Assembly (NCBI GenBank): GCA_002490705.1
Contig: DKUO01000026.1
Location: 1 to 53,396 of the forward strand
DNA: 53,396 nucleotides
Reading direction: 5' to 3'
From: Lachnospiraceae bacterium UBA7202
GTDB taxonomy: Bacteria; Bacillota; Clostridia; Lachnospirales; Lachnospiraceae
Both the position numbers and the translations under genes were made by a program. The first letter of the stretch is position 1; each line of letters begins with the position of its first letter. Below, piece by piece: positions 17,352-26,968 of the stretch. The notes under the pieces were generated by a model, which saw only the letters and a list, made by a program, of their open reading frames with translations, did no database searches and was not told the origin of the DNA.

Positions 17352-18884
17352 CTACTGCCAAAACTTGCGGTCGGCCTGTCTGTAACAGATGGCCTCGGCC
17401 AGATGGGCTTCCGCAATCCCTTCGCTGCCCGCCAGATCCGCAATCGTTCTGGCCACCTTGAGAATACGGTGGTAGGCTCTGGCTGTAAGCTGCATACAGG
17501 AAAACATCCGCTCCATGTAGTCCATCTGCGCCTCTTCCAGCTTACAGTACCGCTCTACCTCCCTCGGCCCCATGTCCCCGTTAAAGCGAATGCCTGTCCC
17601 CGCAAACCGGACTTCCTGTCTGCGTCTCGCCTCCATGACCCGCCTTCTCACCGCCTCACTGCTCTCCTCCTCCCCCTGTGCGGTGATATCGGAAAAACCC
17701 ATGGGAAGAGCCTCCACGCAGATATCCATGCGGTCCAGAATGGGGCCGGACACCCGGCTCAGATACCGTTTCACCTCATAAGGCGTACAGCGGCACCTCT
17801 CCCTGTCGGGATAAAACCCGCAAGGGCAGGGATTCATCGCCCCTACCAGCATAAAATCCGCCGGATAACACTGGCCCCCGCTGCTTCTGGCAATCTGTAC
17901 CTGCCTGTCCTCCAGAGGCTGTCGTAAAAGATCCAGCGTCTCCCTTTTAAACTCCGGCAGTTCATCTAAGAAGAGCACGCCCCTGTGCGCCAGGCTGATC
18001 ACGCCCGGCATGGGAACCCGGCCTCCGCCCACAAGGGCGCGTCCCGTTATGGTGTGATGAGGATGCAGAAAGGGTCTTGTGGTCTTTAGGGAACCCGCCG
18101 TCTGTAAAAGGCCGCAGATACTATAGATGGTGGAAACCTCCATACTTTCCTCCATGGACAGAGGCGGCAGGATCGATGGAATCCGTCTGGCCAGCATGGT
18201 CTTACCGGAGCCCGGCGCGCCTATGATGAGAAGATTGTGAAAACCGGCCGCAGCCACTTCGGCCGCGCGTTTCAGGACAGGCTGGCCATGGATATCCGCA
18301 AAGTCGAGGCCGTCCTCCTGACGCGCCGCTGTTTCCTCTCCTTCGTCCCGCAGGACGAAAGACGCCTTCTGCGCCCTGCCCTGTAGAATCTCTACCGCCG
18401 CCTGCACATCGGCCGCACCGCGGCTCTCCATCCCACGCACCAGCGCGCCCTCCCACGCATTTTCCGCAGGCAGAAGGCACCTCCTAATCCCCCGTGCCGC
18501 CGCCTCCCTGGCGATGGGGAGCACGCCCTTCACCGGCTTTAACTCCCCCGAAAGCCCCAGTTCCCCCAAAAGCAGAATTCCCTCCGTCTCCTCTTTTTTC
18601 AGTTTCCCGAGAGCCGCCATAATCCCAACCGCCACAGGCAGATCAAACATGGTGCCGTTTTTAGGCAGATCGGCGGGCGAGAGATTGACATTGATACACA
18701 TGGGCGGCAGTTTGACTCCCACATTCTTTAACGCCACCTTCACCCGCTCTCTGGCCTCCCGCACCTCAGATCCCGGCAGGCCGACGATCTGAAAGCAGGG
18801 CAGTCCCTGAGAGACGTCCACCTCCACCTGAATCAGGTGGCTCTGCACGCCGTAAACAGCTCCGGATATAATTGTACTGAGCAA
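17352..18884 (-). CDS. ComM/YifB-family Mg-chelatase-like AAA+ ATPase
   Basis: This family includes ComM, a helicase that helps branch migration during natural transformation. The N-terminal part (GLPCFQIVGLPGSEVREARERV) is a Lon-protease-like substrate domain; the AAA+ core has Walker A (LLIIGAPGSGKTMLARRIP) and Walker B (VLFLDELPEF), and the C-terminal part is the Mg-chelatase-like domain. Translation most likely starts at a TTG (18882-18884) preceded by AAAGGAGG; no ATG is well placed. It is followed by dprA, consistent with a DNA-uptake role. Confidence 0.9.
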   Translation of the reverse strand: MLSTIISGAVYGVQSHLIQVEVDVSQGLPCFQIVGLPGSEVREARERVKVALKNVGVKLPPMCINVNLSPADLPKNGTMFDLPVAVGIMAALGKLKKEETEGILLLGELGLSGELKPVKGVLPIAREAAARGIRRCLLPAENAWEGALVRGMESRGAADVQAAVEILQGRAQKASFVLRDEGEETAARQEDGLDFADIHGQPVLKRAAEVAAAGFHNLLIIGAPGSGKTMLARRIPSILPPLSMEESMEVSTIYSICGLLQTAGSLKTTRPFLHPHHTITGRALVGGGRVPMPGVISLAHRGVLFLDELPEFKRETLDLLRQPLEDRQVQIARSSGGQCYPADFMLVGAMNPCPCGFYPDRERCRCTPYEVKRYLSRVSGPILDRMDICVEALPMGFSDITAQGEEESSEAVRRRVMEARRRQEVRFAGTGIRFNGDMGPREVERYCKLEEAQMDYMERMFSCMQLTARAYHRILKVARTIADLAGSEGIAEAHLAEAICYRQADRKFWQ

Positions 18885-19006
18885 ATACGTTTCCTCCTTT
18901 TTGGTATGTTTTGTCAAATTTCTGTCTCTTTGAAACTCTGTGGCGAAACGCCTGAAAATAGAAGATAGAATATACAAAGAATTCAGATAGGTTTATCATG
19001 AAGCAA

Positions 19007-19030
19007 AGGGGGCTTTTTGTCAAGCCCCCT
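19007..19030 (-). terminator. Possible weak terminator after the HD-GYP-like gene
   Basis: Perfect 9-bp stem AGGGGGCTT (19007-19015) with AAGCCCCCT (19022-19030). On the minus strand only TTTGCTT follows, so termination would be weak; the plus strand has a short T-run further out. It sits between the HD-GYP-like gene and the ComM-like gene. Confidence 0.5.
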
Positions 19031-19053
19031 CTGTCCTTTTTGATTCTGTCTGC

Positions 19054-20181
19054 TCAGATAATCGGAATCTCCACGTATTCCGCCTCCTCCAGCTCAATGC
19101 CGTTTTTCTTCAAAAGATCCACATCCATCACGTGACGGTTATCTAACGTCTTCATAATATCCTTGATTTCCAGATCTCCGTACAGATCCGTGTCCGCCAG
19201 GTCGATGATAGAGTTATCCTTAAACATCAAGATCATGGGCCGCAGGACGTCAGCCTCGTTGGCCGCAAGGACAAGAGCCTTCTCCCCTGTATTCAGCTCC
19301 ACGCTGACGCCAGGCACCAGAATATTGATGGACTTGATCAGCGCCTCCACCACTTTGCCGTGAAAGACGTCGGGATTACTCAGGAGGAATTTAAGGGCCG
19401 CCACCTCGGAGGCCGGCTCCTCATCAAATTTCATCGCCGTCATTCTGTCGTAGGTCTCCGCCACAGCTAACACCCTCGCACCGTTCACCAGTCTGATCGA
19501 GGAAATGTCTTCCCCCGTGCGCAGACCGACAAGCGTCTTGTGCGCCTGAGAACAGATCCGCTTGATATTGGGTCTCGAGGGAAAGGCCGTATCCAAGAGG
19601 GCATGTCCTGCCTCCTCCCTGTCGTCTTTGGTCATGTCGATCACAGGGCCGCCCGCAACCTCTTCCGCCTCGAAATGCATGATCTTTCCGATATCGTGGA
19701 CAAGCGCCGCCTGCACGGTCTCCATCTGCTCCTCCACCCTTATATTCATAACATGCGTTATTAGTGCGCAGAGAATCGCCACATTCAGAGAATGCTTATA
19801 TATGTAATCCTCCTTACTCCGGAGATTCTGCATAAAATTAATTCTGGTATCCAGATGCCCGTAATTTTTGATGATGTTTGAGGCAATCATCTGCGTTCTC
19901 TGAGCGCGTCCCGTCTCCACAATGCCGTCCAGCTCCTCCCGAATGGAAAAGACACACATCGTCTGAAAACGCTCAAACTCCACGTCCGCCTTGGTCATAG
20001 GCGGAACCGGTTCCGCCGGCTCCAAAATAAAAATACCGAGAAGACCAAAGTTTTTCACACTGTTAATTCCCTGTAATGTCAGCTTGGAATTTCTCTCATA
20101 GAGCAGAACGCCGTTTTTATTGTATATAGGACGCGCCAGTCTCATTCCGGTCTTTAAATCCTCGCTCTTCACAAAACGCAT
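19054..20181 (-). CDS. Degenerate HD-GYP domain protein (GYP motif lost)
   Basis: HD-GYP proteins hydrolyse cyclic di-GMP. The N-terminal about 120 residues are a small regulatory domain. The HD part is present (YIKHS-like YKHSLNVAILCALITHVM, then AALVHDIGKI), but the HHExxDGxGYP part is replaced by QAHKTLVGLRTGEDISSIRLVNGARVLAVAETYDRMTA (given as a motif region, residues about 210-248), with no GYP. So metal binding and phosphodiesterase activity are doubtful; it may be a receptor or a sensor-less relic. The protein has 375 residues and lies upstream of comM-like. Confidence 0.75.
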   Translation of the reverse strand: MRFVKSEDLKTGMRLARPIYNKNGVLLYERNSKLTLQGINSVKNFGLLGIFILEPAEPVPPMTKADVEFERFQTMCVFSIREELDGIVETGRAQRTQMIASNIIKNYGHLDTRINFMQNLRSKEDYIYKHSLNVAILCALITHVMNIRVEEQMETVQAALVHDIGKIMHFEAEEVAGGPVIDMTKDDREEAGHALLDTAFPSRPNIKRICSQAHKTLVGLRTGEDISSIRLVNGARVLAVAETYDRMTAMKFDEEPASEVAALKFLLSNPDVFHGKVVEALIKSINILVPGVSVELNTGEKALVLAANEADVLRPMILMFKDNSIIDLADTDLYGDLEIKDIMKTLDNRHVMDVDLLKKNGIELEEAEYVEIPII

Positions 20182-20229
20182 TGTCCCATCTCCTCCTGTC
20201 TGTCATTCACAAAAACACAAAAGCCCACG

Positions 20230-20874
20230 CTATTGCATGCCAAAAGCTTCGTACCCCTCCCTCAGCTTTTCCAATGCCCGCTTTTCTATTCTGGACACAT
20301 AGCTTCTGGAAATGCCGAGCCTGTGGCCGATTTCTCTCTGGGTAATCTCCCTTCCGCCCACAAGGCCATACCGCAGCATAATAATCTTACGCTCCCTGTC
20401 CGAAAGTTTACCGTCTATCAGATCCTTCAACCGGTACAGTTTTGCTTCCACTTCCATTCTGTCCACAACATCTATCTGTTCCTGCTCAATCACATCAAGC
20501 AGACTGATCTCGTTGCCTTCCCTGTCCGTACCGATCGGTTCATACAAAGAAACTTCTCTGGAAGTCTTTTTCTTCGCCCGAAGGAGCATCAGAAGCTCAT
20601 TGTCAATACAGCGCGAAGCGTAGGTGCTGAGTTTTCCCTTTCCCGCATCAAAAGAATCAATGGCCTTGATCAATCCGATGGTCCCGATGGAAATCAGATC
20701 CTCCATATCCTCGTCCACGTTCTGGTATTTTCTGGCGATATGCGCCACCAGACGCAGGTTGCGTTCCACCAATATGCCCTTGGCCTCCCCGCGCTCTCTT
20801 TCGCTTCCCGTTTTAAGCTGCCCCAGATAGACGGCCTCATCCTTCGCAGAAAGTGGCTGGCTGAATGTTTTCAA
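20230..20874 (-). CDS. sigK: Sporulation sigma factor SigK without pro-sequence
   Basis: SigK drives late mother-cell gene expression. The regions 2 (LISIGTIGLIKAIDSFD, conserved) and 4 (ITQREIGHRLGISRSYVSRI) are typical of SigK/SigE. The protein has 214 residues; it aligns from the start of mature B. subtilis SigK (FSQPLSAKDEAVYL with AFPQPLSSSEEKKYL), so the 20-residue membrane-anchoring pro-sequence is missing, and the gene is not interrupted by a skin element. Translation starts at a TTG (20872-20874) with GGAGG about 8 bases upstream. It lies upstream of an HD-GYP-like gene. Confidence 0.88.
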   Translation of the reverse strand: MKTFSQPLSAKDEAVYLGQLKTGSERERGEAKGILVERNLRLVAHIARKYQNVDEDMEDLISIGTIGLIKAIDSFDAGKGKLSTYASRCIDNELLMLLRAKKKTSREVSLYEPIGTDREGNEISLLDVIEQEQIDVVDRMEVEAKLYRLKDLIDGKLSDRERKIIMLRYGLVGGREITQREIGHRLGISRSYVSRIEKRALEKLREGYEAFGMQ

Positions 20875-21069
20875 AAGGAGCCTCCAAAGTCCATTTACTC
20901 TATTCTATGAACCGGCGGCTTCCCAAGTGCCTTTCCATCTGTCCCAATTCGTTTTCTACTTATATAATATATGCCGGCAGGAAATCTGACGGCGCACGGC
21001 AGGGTACTGACTCTGCGACGATTATACCATTTCTATCATGAAAATTCAACCGTGTGTTCTCCCCGCAGG

Positions 21070-22203
21070 TCAAAACAAAAACGCCGCAAAGACCACATTG
21101 CTCACGTCGATTCCGCGGGGCGTCAGGGCAAGCATCCGTCCTTTTCGCCTAAGCAGTCCCTGCGCCTCAAAGGCGGCGATGGGTTCCCCGTAAACCTCCT
21201 CCATGGATTTCCCGAACAGACTCTGAAACTCCTCCACGTCTACCCCCTCCGCAAGACGCAGGCCCAGAAACATAAATTCCTCCATCTGCTCTTGTGCCGT
21301 GAGGACCTGTACCTCGTCCGCCTCCCGTTTTTCCGCCTGTTCCACATAGGCCGCATAGGATGCATATTTTTCCGGATTTTTCCACCGCACATTCCCGACC
21401 ATGGAGGAAGCGCCCAGCCCGAAGCCCGCATAATCGCCCCTGCGCCAGTAAACTCGGTTGTGACGGCAGGCAAACCCTTCCCTCGCATAGTTGGAAATCT
21501 CATAGCGCCGGTAGCCCGCCTCCTCCAAATATTTTCCCGTAAGGACATACATTTCCCGGTCCTCTTCCTCCGTGGGGAAGGTATAGGATGATCGGTTTAC
21601 ATAAAGCGGAGTCCCCTCCTCCAGAATCAGACTGTAGGCGGAGATATGTTCCGGCGCAAGCGCCGTCACCCGCTCCAGCGTCCTCCTGTAAGAATCCACG
21701 CTCTGACCGGGCAGGGCCGCCATCAGATCCACATTGATATTGCCAAAACCGGCCTCTCTCGCCAGCCTGTACGACTCCAAAAAATCCCTGCAGCTGTGGA
21801 TTCGCCCGATACGCGCAAGCTCCGCATCATCTGTAGACTGCAATCCCACGCTCAAGCGATTTATACCACCCGTTATGTAATGATGCAGTTTCTCCGCCGT
21901 GACCGTTCCCGGATTGCACTCTATCGTGATCTCCGCGTCCGCCGCCACAGGATAGCAACGCCTGATCTGTTCCAGAATCCGCTCCACATCCGCTGCCGGA
22001 AGCAGCGAGGGCGTACCGCCGCCCAGAAAGATGGAGATCACACGGTGATCTCCATAGAATATCGACTGTTTTTTTATTTCCCGGAGCAGTAGGTTTACAT
22101 AACTTTCAATCTCTTCCCGCCCGGCGGGCGCCGAAAGGAAATCACAATAGAGGCATTTTCTGACGCAGAAGGGGATGTGAATATAGATACTCAGCTCTCT
22201 CAT
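21070..22203 (-). CDS. hemW: Radical SAM heme chaperone HemW
   Basis: HemW-type proteins insert heme into partner proteins; the family was once called coproporphyrinogen III oxidase-like. The iron-sulphur motif is CVRKCLYCDF (CxxxCxxC, in SIYIHIPFCVRKCLYCDFLS). The motif GGGTPSLL and the C-terminal HemN-type domain (LGLRLAEGVDVEEF) are also visible. The length, 377 residues, is normal. It is adjacent to lepA, a neighbour pair that is conserved in many Firmicutes. Confidence 0.93.
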   Translation of the reverse strand: MRELSIYIHIPFCVRKCLYCDFLSAPAGREEIESYVNLLLREIKKQSIFYGDHRVISIFLGGGTPSLLPAADVERILEQIRRCYPVAADAEITIECNPGTVTAEKLHHYITGGINRLSVGLQSTDDAELARIGRIHSCRDFLESYRLAREAGFGNINVDLMAALPGQSVDSYRRTLERVTALAPEHISAYSLILEEGTPLYVNRSSYTFPTEEEDREMYVLTGKYLEEAGYRRYEISNYAREGFACRHNRVYWRRGDYAGFGLGASSMVGNVRWKNPEKYASYAAYVEQAEKREADEVQVLTAQEQMEEFMFLGLRLAEGVDVEEFQSLFGKSMEEVYGEPIAAFEAQGLLRRKGRMLALTPRGIDVSNVVFAAFLF

Positions 22204-22222
22204 CTTGTCCTCCCAGCCAGAG

Positions 22223-24037
22223 TTAATCGTCGTCCAGTTTCAGCACGCTCATGAAGGCGCTCTGGGGAATTTCCACACTGCCTACCTGACGCATGCGTTT
22301 CTTTCCCTCCTTCTGCTTTTCAAGAAGTTTCTTCTTCCGCGTAATGTCTCCGCCATAGCATTTCGCCAAAACATCCTTACGCATGGCCTTGACCGTCTCC
22401 CTGGCAATGATCTTGCCGCCCACCGCCGCCTGAATCGGTATCTCAAAAAGGTGTCTGGGGATCTCATCCTTCAATTTTTCGCACATCTTCCTGCCGCGCT
22501 CATAAGCGCTGTCCGCGTGGACAATGAAGGAGAGCGCGTCCACCTCCTCGTGGTTGATCAGGATATCCAGCTTCACCAGTTTCGACTGCTCGTACCCCTT
22601 GAGCTCATAGTCAAAGGAGGCGTAGCCTCTGGAACGGGATTTCAGCGCGTCAAAAAAATCGTAAATAATTTCGTTTAACGGCAGTTCGTATTTTAGCAGG
22701 GCTCTGGACGCCTCGATATATTCCGTGCTGACATAGCGGCCTCTGCGCTCCTGACACAGCTGCATAATGGGGCCGATAAACTCTGTCGTCACCATAATCT
22801 CCGCGCTGACCACAGGCTCCTCCATATAGTCGATCTCGGAAGGGTCCGGCAGATTGGAAGGATTGGTCAGCTCAATCATTTCCCCGTTAGTCTTGTATAC
22901 CCGGTAGATTACACCGGGTGCCGTGGTAACCAGATCCAGATTGTACTCCCGCTCCAGCCTCTCCTGAATGATTTCCAGATGCAGCAGGCCTAGAAAGCCG
23001 CAGCGGAACCCAAATCCGAGAGCAATAGAAGTCTCCGGCTCATAGTTTAAGGAAGCGTCGTTCAGTTTCAGCTTCTCCAACGCATCCCGCAGATCAGGGT
23101 ATTTCGCGCCGTCCGCCGGGTACATGCCGCAGTAAACCATGGAATTGACTTTCTTGTAGCCGGGAAGCGGCTCCTTGCAGGGATTCTCCAAATCCGTAAC
23201 CGTATCTCCTACGGCGGTGTCCTTCACGTTTTTGATGGAAGCTGTCAGGTAGCCCACCATCCCCGCCGCAAGTTCATCGCAGGGAATAAACTGTCCCGCG
23301 CCGAAATATCCCACCTCCACCACCTCCGCAGTGGCGCCGGTGGCCATCATCTTAATTTTTGTTCCCTTTTTGACCCTGCCTTCCTTGATCCGGCAGAACA
23401 CGATCACGCCCTTGTAGGAATCATACACAGAGTCAAAAATAAGCGCCTGTAGCGGGTTGTCGGGGCTTCCGCCGGGAGCCGGTATCTTCTCTACAATGGC
23501 TTCCAGCACATCCTCGATGCCGATACCGTTCTTGGCCGAAATCAGCGGCGCATCCTGCGCCTCAATGCCGATCACATCCTCAATCTCATTCTTCACACGC
23601 TCCGGTTCCGCACTGGGCAGGTCAATCTTGTTGATCACCGGAAACACGTCCAGATCATGATCCAGTGCCAGATATACGTTGGCTAACGTCTGGGCCTCGA
23701 TGCCCTGCGCGGCGTCCACCACAAGGATCGCCCCGTCGCAGGCCGCCAGCGCACGGCTAACCTCATAGTTAAAGTCCACATGGCCGGGGGTGTCAATCAG
23801 ATTAAAGATATACTCGTTTCCGTCCTTCGCCTGATAGACAATGCGGACCGTCTGCGCCTTGATAGTAATGCCCCGCTCCCGCTCCAAGTCCATATTGTCC
23901 AGTATCTGCGCCTGCATTTCGCGGCTTGTCAAAAGCCCTGTCTTCTCTATAATTCTGTCCGCCAGCGTCGACTTGCCGTGGTCAATGTGGGCGACAATAC
24001 AAAAATTTCTGATTTTACTTTGATCTATTGTTGACAT
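22223..24037 (-). CDS. lepA: Elongation factor 4 (LepA)
   Basis: LepA is a ribosome-bound GTPase that acts on mistranslocated or initiating ribosomes. G1 (VAHIDHGKSTLADR), G3 (DTPGHVDFNYEV) and G4 (NKIDLP) are present, and the C-terminal LepA-specific domain (GGDITRKKKLLEKQKEGKKR region) confirms it over EF-G. I chose the ATG at 24035-24037 (AGAGAGGATT upstream) over an upstream start at 24070. It precedes hemW by 19 bases. Confidence 0.96.
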   Translation of the reverse strand: MSTIDQSKIRNFCIVAHIDHGKSTLADRIIEKTGLLTSREMQAQILDNMDLERERGITIKAQTVRIVYQAKDGNEYIFNLIDTPGHVDFNYEVSRALAACDGAILVVDAAQGIEAQTLANVYLALDHDLDVFPVINKIDLPSAEPERVKNEIEDVIGIEAQDAPLISAKNGIGIEDVLEAIVEKIPAPGGSPDNPLQALIFDSVYDSYKGVIVFCRIKEGRVKKGTKIKMMATGATAEVVEVGYFGAGQFIPCDELAAGMVGYLTASIKNVKDTAVGDTVTDLENPCKEPLPGYKKVNSMVYCGMYPADGAKYPDLRDALEKLKLNDASLNYEPETSIALGFGFRCGFLGLLHLEIIQERLEREYNLDLVTTAPGVIYRVYKTNGEMIELTNPSNLPDPSEIDYMEEPVVSAEIMVTTEFIGPIMQLCQERRGRYVSTEYIEASRALLKYELPLNEIIYDFFDALKSRSRGYASFDYELKGYEQSKLVKLDILINHEEVDALSFIVHADSAYERGRKMCEKLKDEIPRHLFEIPIQAAVGGKIIARETVKAMRKDVLAKCYGGDITRKKKLLEKQKEGKKRMRQVGSVEIPQSAFMSVLKLDDD

Positions 24038-24129
24038 ATCGTAATCCTCTCTGTTTTTGGCACGCGCCAATACAGCTCGGCCAAACTGCTACAACAGTAT
24101 ACCAAAAAGAATTACGGATGTCCACACCC

Positions 24130-25461
24130 TCACCGCTCCGGTTCCTTGCCGCTAAACACCAGATCCAGCACATGGGCCAGCAGTTCGCAGGCATTGCGGG
24201 CCTCCTCCTCCGTGTTGTTCTGCGCTCCCAGTTCAATCAACAGGGATTTCGGGCAAAGGTGCATGTTGTAGCGGTAAGCCTTCAGGTAAATCCTGCGGGC
24301 AATCCCCGGATAATATTCGTTACAGGCCGCCTGCATCTGGAAAGACAGCGCCAGATTATCCGCAAGATACGGATTTTCCAGCTGTTCGATTGCCCCCTTC
24401 TTGGTGCGGCAGAGTCCGTTGAAAAACATGAACTGCGCCGTGGGCCGTCCCTGAATGTCCATCACAAGCCGCCTGTCCTCCGGCATAGCGTCCCTGTGCA
24501 GGTCTATCACTACTTCTATGGAAGGATACTCCTCCAAAATAGCCTGGACTGCCGGCAGGGAATTGCTATAAGCATAGTCTCTCTCTTTATCATAACAGTC
24601 GATATTATGTATCACATTGTAGCCGTACTGCTCCCGCAAAAGCGTGGCCAGATATTCTCCCGCCCCTAAAATGCCGCTGTTTTTATCTCCCGGGACAGAG
24701 TCCGCAAACCCTTCTCTGGAATGGGTATGATAAATCAAAATCTGCGGTTCGTCCGCGCTCCCCTGTATCCGCATATCCTTTTCCAGAAGTGTCTCCGTAC
24801 GCAAAAGCTCCTCACCCGCCACAGTCGTGCTGTCCACCGCGTAGAACGCCTTGATCAGCTCCTCATAGGAAGACAGCTCCTCCCAGCGGTAACGGTAGCT
24901 CTTTTCCTCCATCGGGACAAAGGAACGTTCCTCCGCATTCGTGTTCATCTCCTCCTCTTCCCCGTCCTGTTCCCCCGCCTCTTGCTGCGCAGATAAATAA
25001 CTGCTGTTTTCTTTTAAGAAAGCCGATTCCAGACTTTTATCCAAATGCATGGCGTCGTCCCCGTAATCAAGGGCTTCCTCCGGCAGTCCTTTGTGATCCT
25101 CATCACTACCCTCGGATAGAAAAATCCTGGCGTAATCGCTTTCCGTTACGCCCTCTTCCCCATTTTCCCACGCAAAAAGCAGACCCGGATATTGAGAGAG
25201 CAGACCTTTGAGGAAAAGGCCGTCCTCCGATATCCGGCGGCCTCCCTCCCACAATCTGCAAATACCGGGCAGATAGGGTTCCATCACCATACGCTCTGTC
25301 ATTTCATGCCAGGGCAGAGCCGACGGTTTTCTTTCCCTTTCCCGAAAAAGCTCCCTGCATCCAAATCCGAGAGTTGCAATAACAATCGCTATTAATAAAA
25401 ATTTAAGTCCCCTTCTATATCTGCACATATTAAGATATATGCGCCGCGGACAGGACTTCAT
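24130..25461 (-). CDS. spoIIP: Stage II sporulation protein P (SpoIIP)
   Basis: SpoIIP is the peptidoglycan amidase/endopeptidase that, with SpoIID and SpoIIM, drives engulfment of the forespore. There is an N-terminal membrane anchor (LKFLLIAIVIATLGFGC) and the amidase_3-like domain with YHTHSREGF, VVIDLHRDA and a C-terminal SLLIELGAQNNTEEEA. A low-complexity spacer lies between. The length is 443 residues. It follows gpr with 14 bases between, so the two are cotranscribed, as is common in Clostridia. Confidence 0.93.
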   Translation of the reverse strand: MKSCPRRIYLNMCRYRRGLKFLLIAIVIATLGFGCRELFRERERKPSALPWHEMTERMVMEPYLPGICRLWEGGRRISEDGLFLKGLLSQYPGLLFAWENGEEGVTESDYARIFLSEGSDEDHKGLPEEALDYGDDAMHLDKSLESAFLKENSSYLSAQQEAGEQDGEEEEMNTNAEERSFVPMEEKSYRYRWEELSSYEELIKAFYAVDSTTVAGEELLRTETLLEKDMRIQGSADEPQILIYHTHSREGFADSVPGDKNSGILGAGEYLATLLREQYGYNVIHNIDCYDKERDYAYSNSLPAVQAILEEYPSIEVVIDLHRDAMPEDRRLVMDIQGRPTAQFMFFNGLCRTKKGAIEQLENPYLADNLALSFQMQAACNEYYPGIARRIYLKAYRYNMHLCPKSLLIELGAQNNTEEEARNACELLAHVLDLVFSGKEPER

Positions 25462-25475
25462 GCCACCTCTTCTTC

Positions 25476-26354
25476 TCAGAAATTCAGAGCGCCGTTTATC
25501 CCATCGCAGATAATGTGGCTGATCTGGCGGATCTGCTGATCCACATCCTTTGTTGTGACATACATATTATTTAATTCCTTCAAGGTCGCCGGACGCTCTC
25601 CCATAGCGTCACCCACAATGGTAGCCGCATCCACCACTGTCGGCACTCCCAGCGCAAGCACCGGAATATGCAATGTCTCCTCCGTAATGGCATTTCTGTG
25701 ATTGCCCACCCCAGAGCCGGGATGAATCCCCGTATTTGTGATCTGAATTGTGCGGTTCAGACGCTTGGTGGAACGGGCCGCCAGGGCGTCGATCACAATC
25801 AACTGATCGGGCTTTGTCTCCGCAATTACCCCCTTGATGATCTCCGCGGACTCCATGCCCGTCTTTGCCATAACTCCCGGAACCAGACTGCTTACCAGAT
25901 GCATCTTCGTCCGGTTGTAGGCCACTTTCCCGTACTCCATCACGATGTGCCTGTTGACGAAGAGATTATCCACCACGTTGGGCCCCAGGGAATCCGCCGT
26001 CACCTCACGGTTTCCGAGCCCCACCACCAAAATGGACTGCTCTTTATCCGGATTTGTCAGAATACCTCTGATCTCCTCCGCCAAAATGCCCGATATTTCC
26101 TGATGATAATCTTCCTCCGGCTCCGTCATGGCGGGAGCCTCCAGCGTGACATAGATTCCCATAGGCTTTCCGAGGGCCTTTGCCCCGTTTTTTGTCTCAA
26201 TCACCACCCGGGTAATATGCACATCGCTCTCCTCGTCGTAGCGTTCCTCCACCGCGACGCCATGGAGCCCGGATTCTTTTTCTCCAACACATTCTCTGGC
26301 TTCCAACGCCAAGTCCGTCCTGACATTTGACCAGCTATCCATACCGATATCCAT
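25476..26354 (-). CDS. gpr: Germination protease Gpr
   Basis: Gpr degrades the small acid-soluble spore proteins during germination. Visible are the N-terminal NVRTDLALEARE and the conserved block VGLGNREVTADSLGP, plus VIDALAARST and GIHPGSGVGN. The start is uncertain: ATG at 26352-26354 (CAGGACGG upstream) or ATG at 26340-26342 (AAAGGAATGG upstream); a TTG at 26372 is less likely. It is the first gene of a gpr-spoIIP pair and reads away from rpsT. Confidence 0.95.
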   Translation of the reverse strand: MDIGMDSWSNVRTDLALEARECVGEKESGLHGVAVEERYDEESDVHITRVVIETKNGAKALGKPMGIYVTLEAPAMTEPEEDYHQEISGILAEEIRGILTNPDKEQSILVVGLGNREVTADSLGPNVVDNLFVNRHIVMEYGKVAYNRTKMHLVSSLVPGVMAKTGMESAEIIKGVIAETKPDQLIVIDALAARSTKRLNRTIQITNTGIHPGSGVGNHRNAITEETLHIPVLALGVPTVVDAATIVGDAMGERPATLKELNNMYVTTKDVDQQIRQISHIICDGINGALNF

Positions 26355-26474
26355 TCCTTTCCGTCCTGACAAGCTTGCAACTTACTTTTCTTTTGCAGCT
26401 ATTATATTTTATGCGCTTTCCTTCCACCTGCCCATTTTCTTTTCTATTTTTTGCAAAAATAAACAAAATATGTA

Positions 26475-26503
26475 TTGACATCCCCATTTCCATATTCTAA
26501 AAT
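26475..26503 (+). promoter_or_regulatory. Promoter of rpsT
   Basis: Consensus TTGACA (26475-26480) and TAAAAT (26498-26503) are separated by 17 bases on the plus strand. It lies about 110 bases before rpsT, so the transcript has a long leader; within it GTGTC (about 26546-26550) could pair with GACAC about 15 bases downstream. Confidence 0.85.
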
Positions 26504-26616
26504 AATATGCGTGTGTTTCTATATGTGTTTCAATTAAAACGTCCGTGTCCGTCTTTAATGAGACACGTCCTTATAAGAAGTACAGTAAAGTGTAACTATT
26601 TTGAATGGAGGAAGTT

Positions 26617-26880
26617 ATGGCTAACATCAAATCTGCGAAAAAGAGAATTCTGGTAAACAGAACCAAGGCTGACAGAAACAAGTCGATCAAGTCCAGCGTG
26701 AAAACAGCGATCAAAAAAGTGTACGCTGCTATTGACGCAAAGGATAAGGAGGCTGCACAGAGCGCATTGCTCGCCGCTACCTCTGCCCTTGACAAAGCGA
26801 CCAAAAAGGGTGTCTATCACAAAAACACCTCTGCCAGAAAGGTTTCCCGCATGACTCTTGCCGTAAACAAGATGGCATAG
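26617..26880 (+). CDS. rpsT: 30S ribosomal protein S20
   Basis: S20 binds 16S rRNA at the base of the body of the small subunit. The protein is 87 residues, Lys/Ala-rich and starts MANIKSAKKRILVNRTKADRN, all typical. I chose the ATG at 26617-26619 because TGGAGGAAG lies immediately upstream; an earlier ATG at 26605 overlaps that site. It is the only core gene on the plus strand in this window, with its own promoter and terminator. Confidence 0.97.
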   Translation: MANIKSAKKRILVNRTKADRNKSIKSSVKTAIKKVYAAIDAKDKEAAQSALLAATSALDKATKKGVYHKNTSARKVSRMTLAVNKMA

Positions 26881-26917
26881 GGATTTCCTATTACTATGTT
26901 TATATGAAAATCACGAA

Positions 26918-26947
26918 GGGCGAGTGCATTTGCACCCGCCCACTTTT
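26918..26947 (+). terminator. Intrinsic terminator of rpsT
   Basis: GGGCGAGTGCA and TGCACCCGCCC form an 11-bp stem with one mismatch, followed by ACTTTTA on the plus strand. Confidence 0.8.
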
Positions 26948-26968
26948 ATGTAAATCATTTCGATTTCG

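Noticed and set aside
17118..17927. Plus-strand open reading frame of 269 codons
   Set aside because: Antisense to dprA and the ComM-like gene; composition is low-complexity Pro/Ser/Arg and no ribosome binding site is evident.
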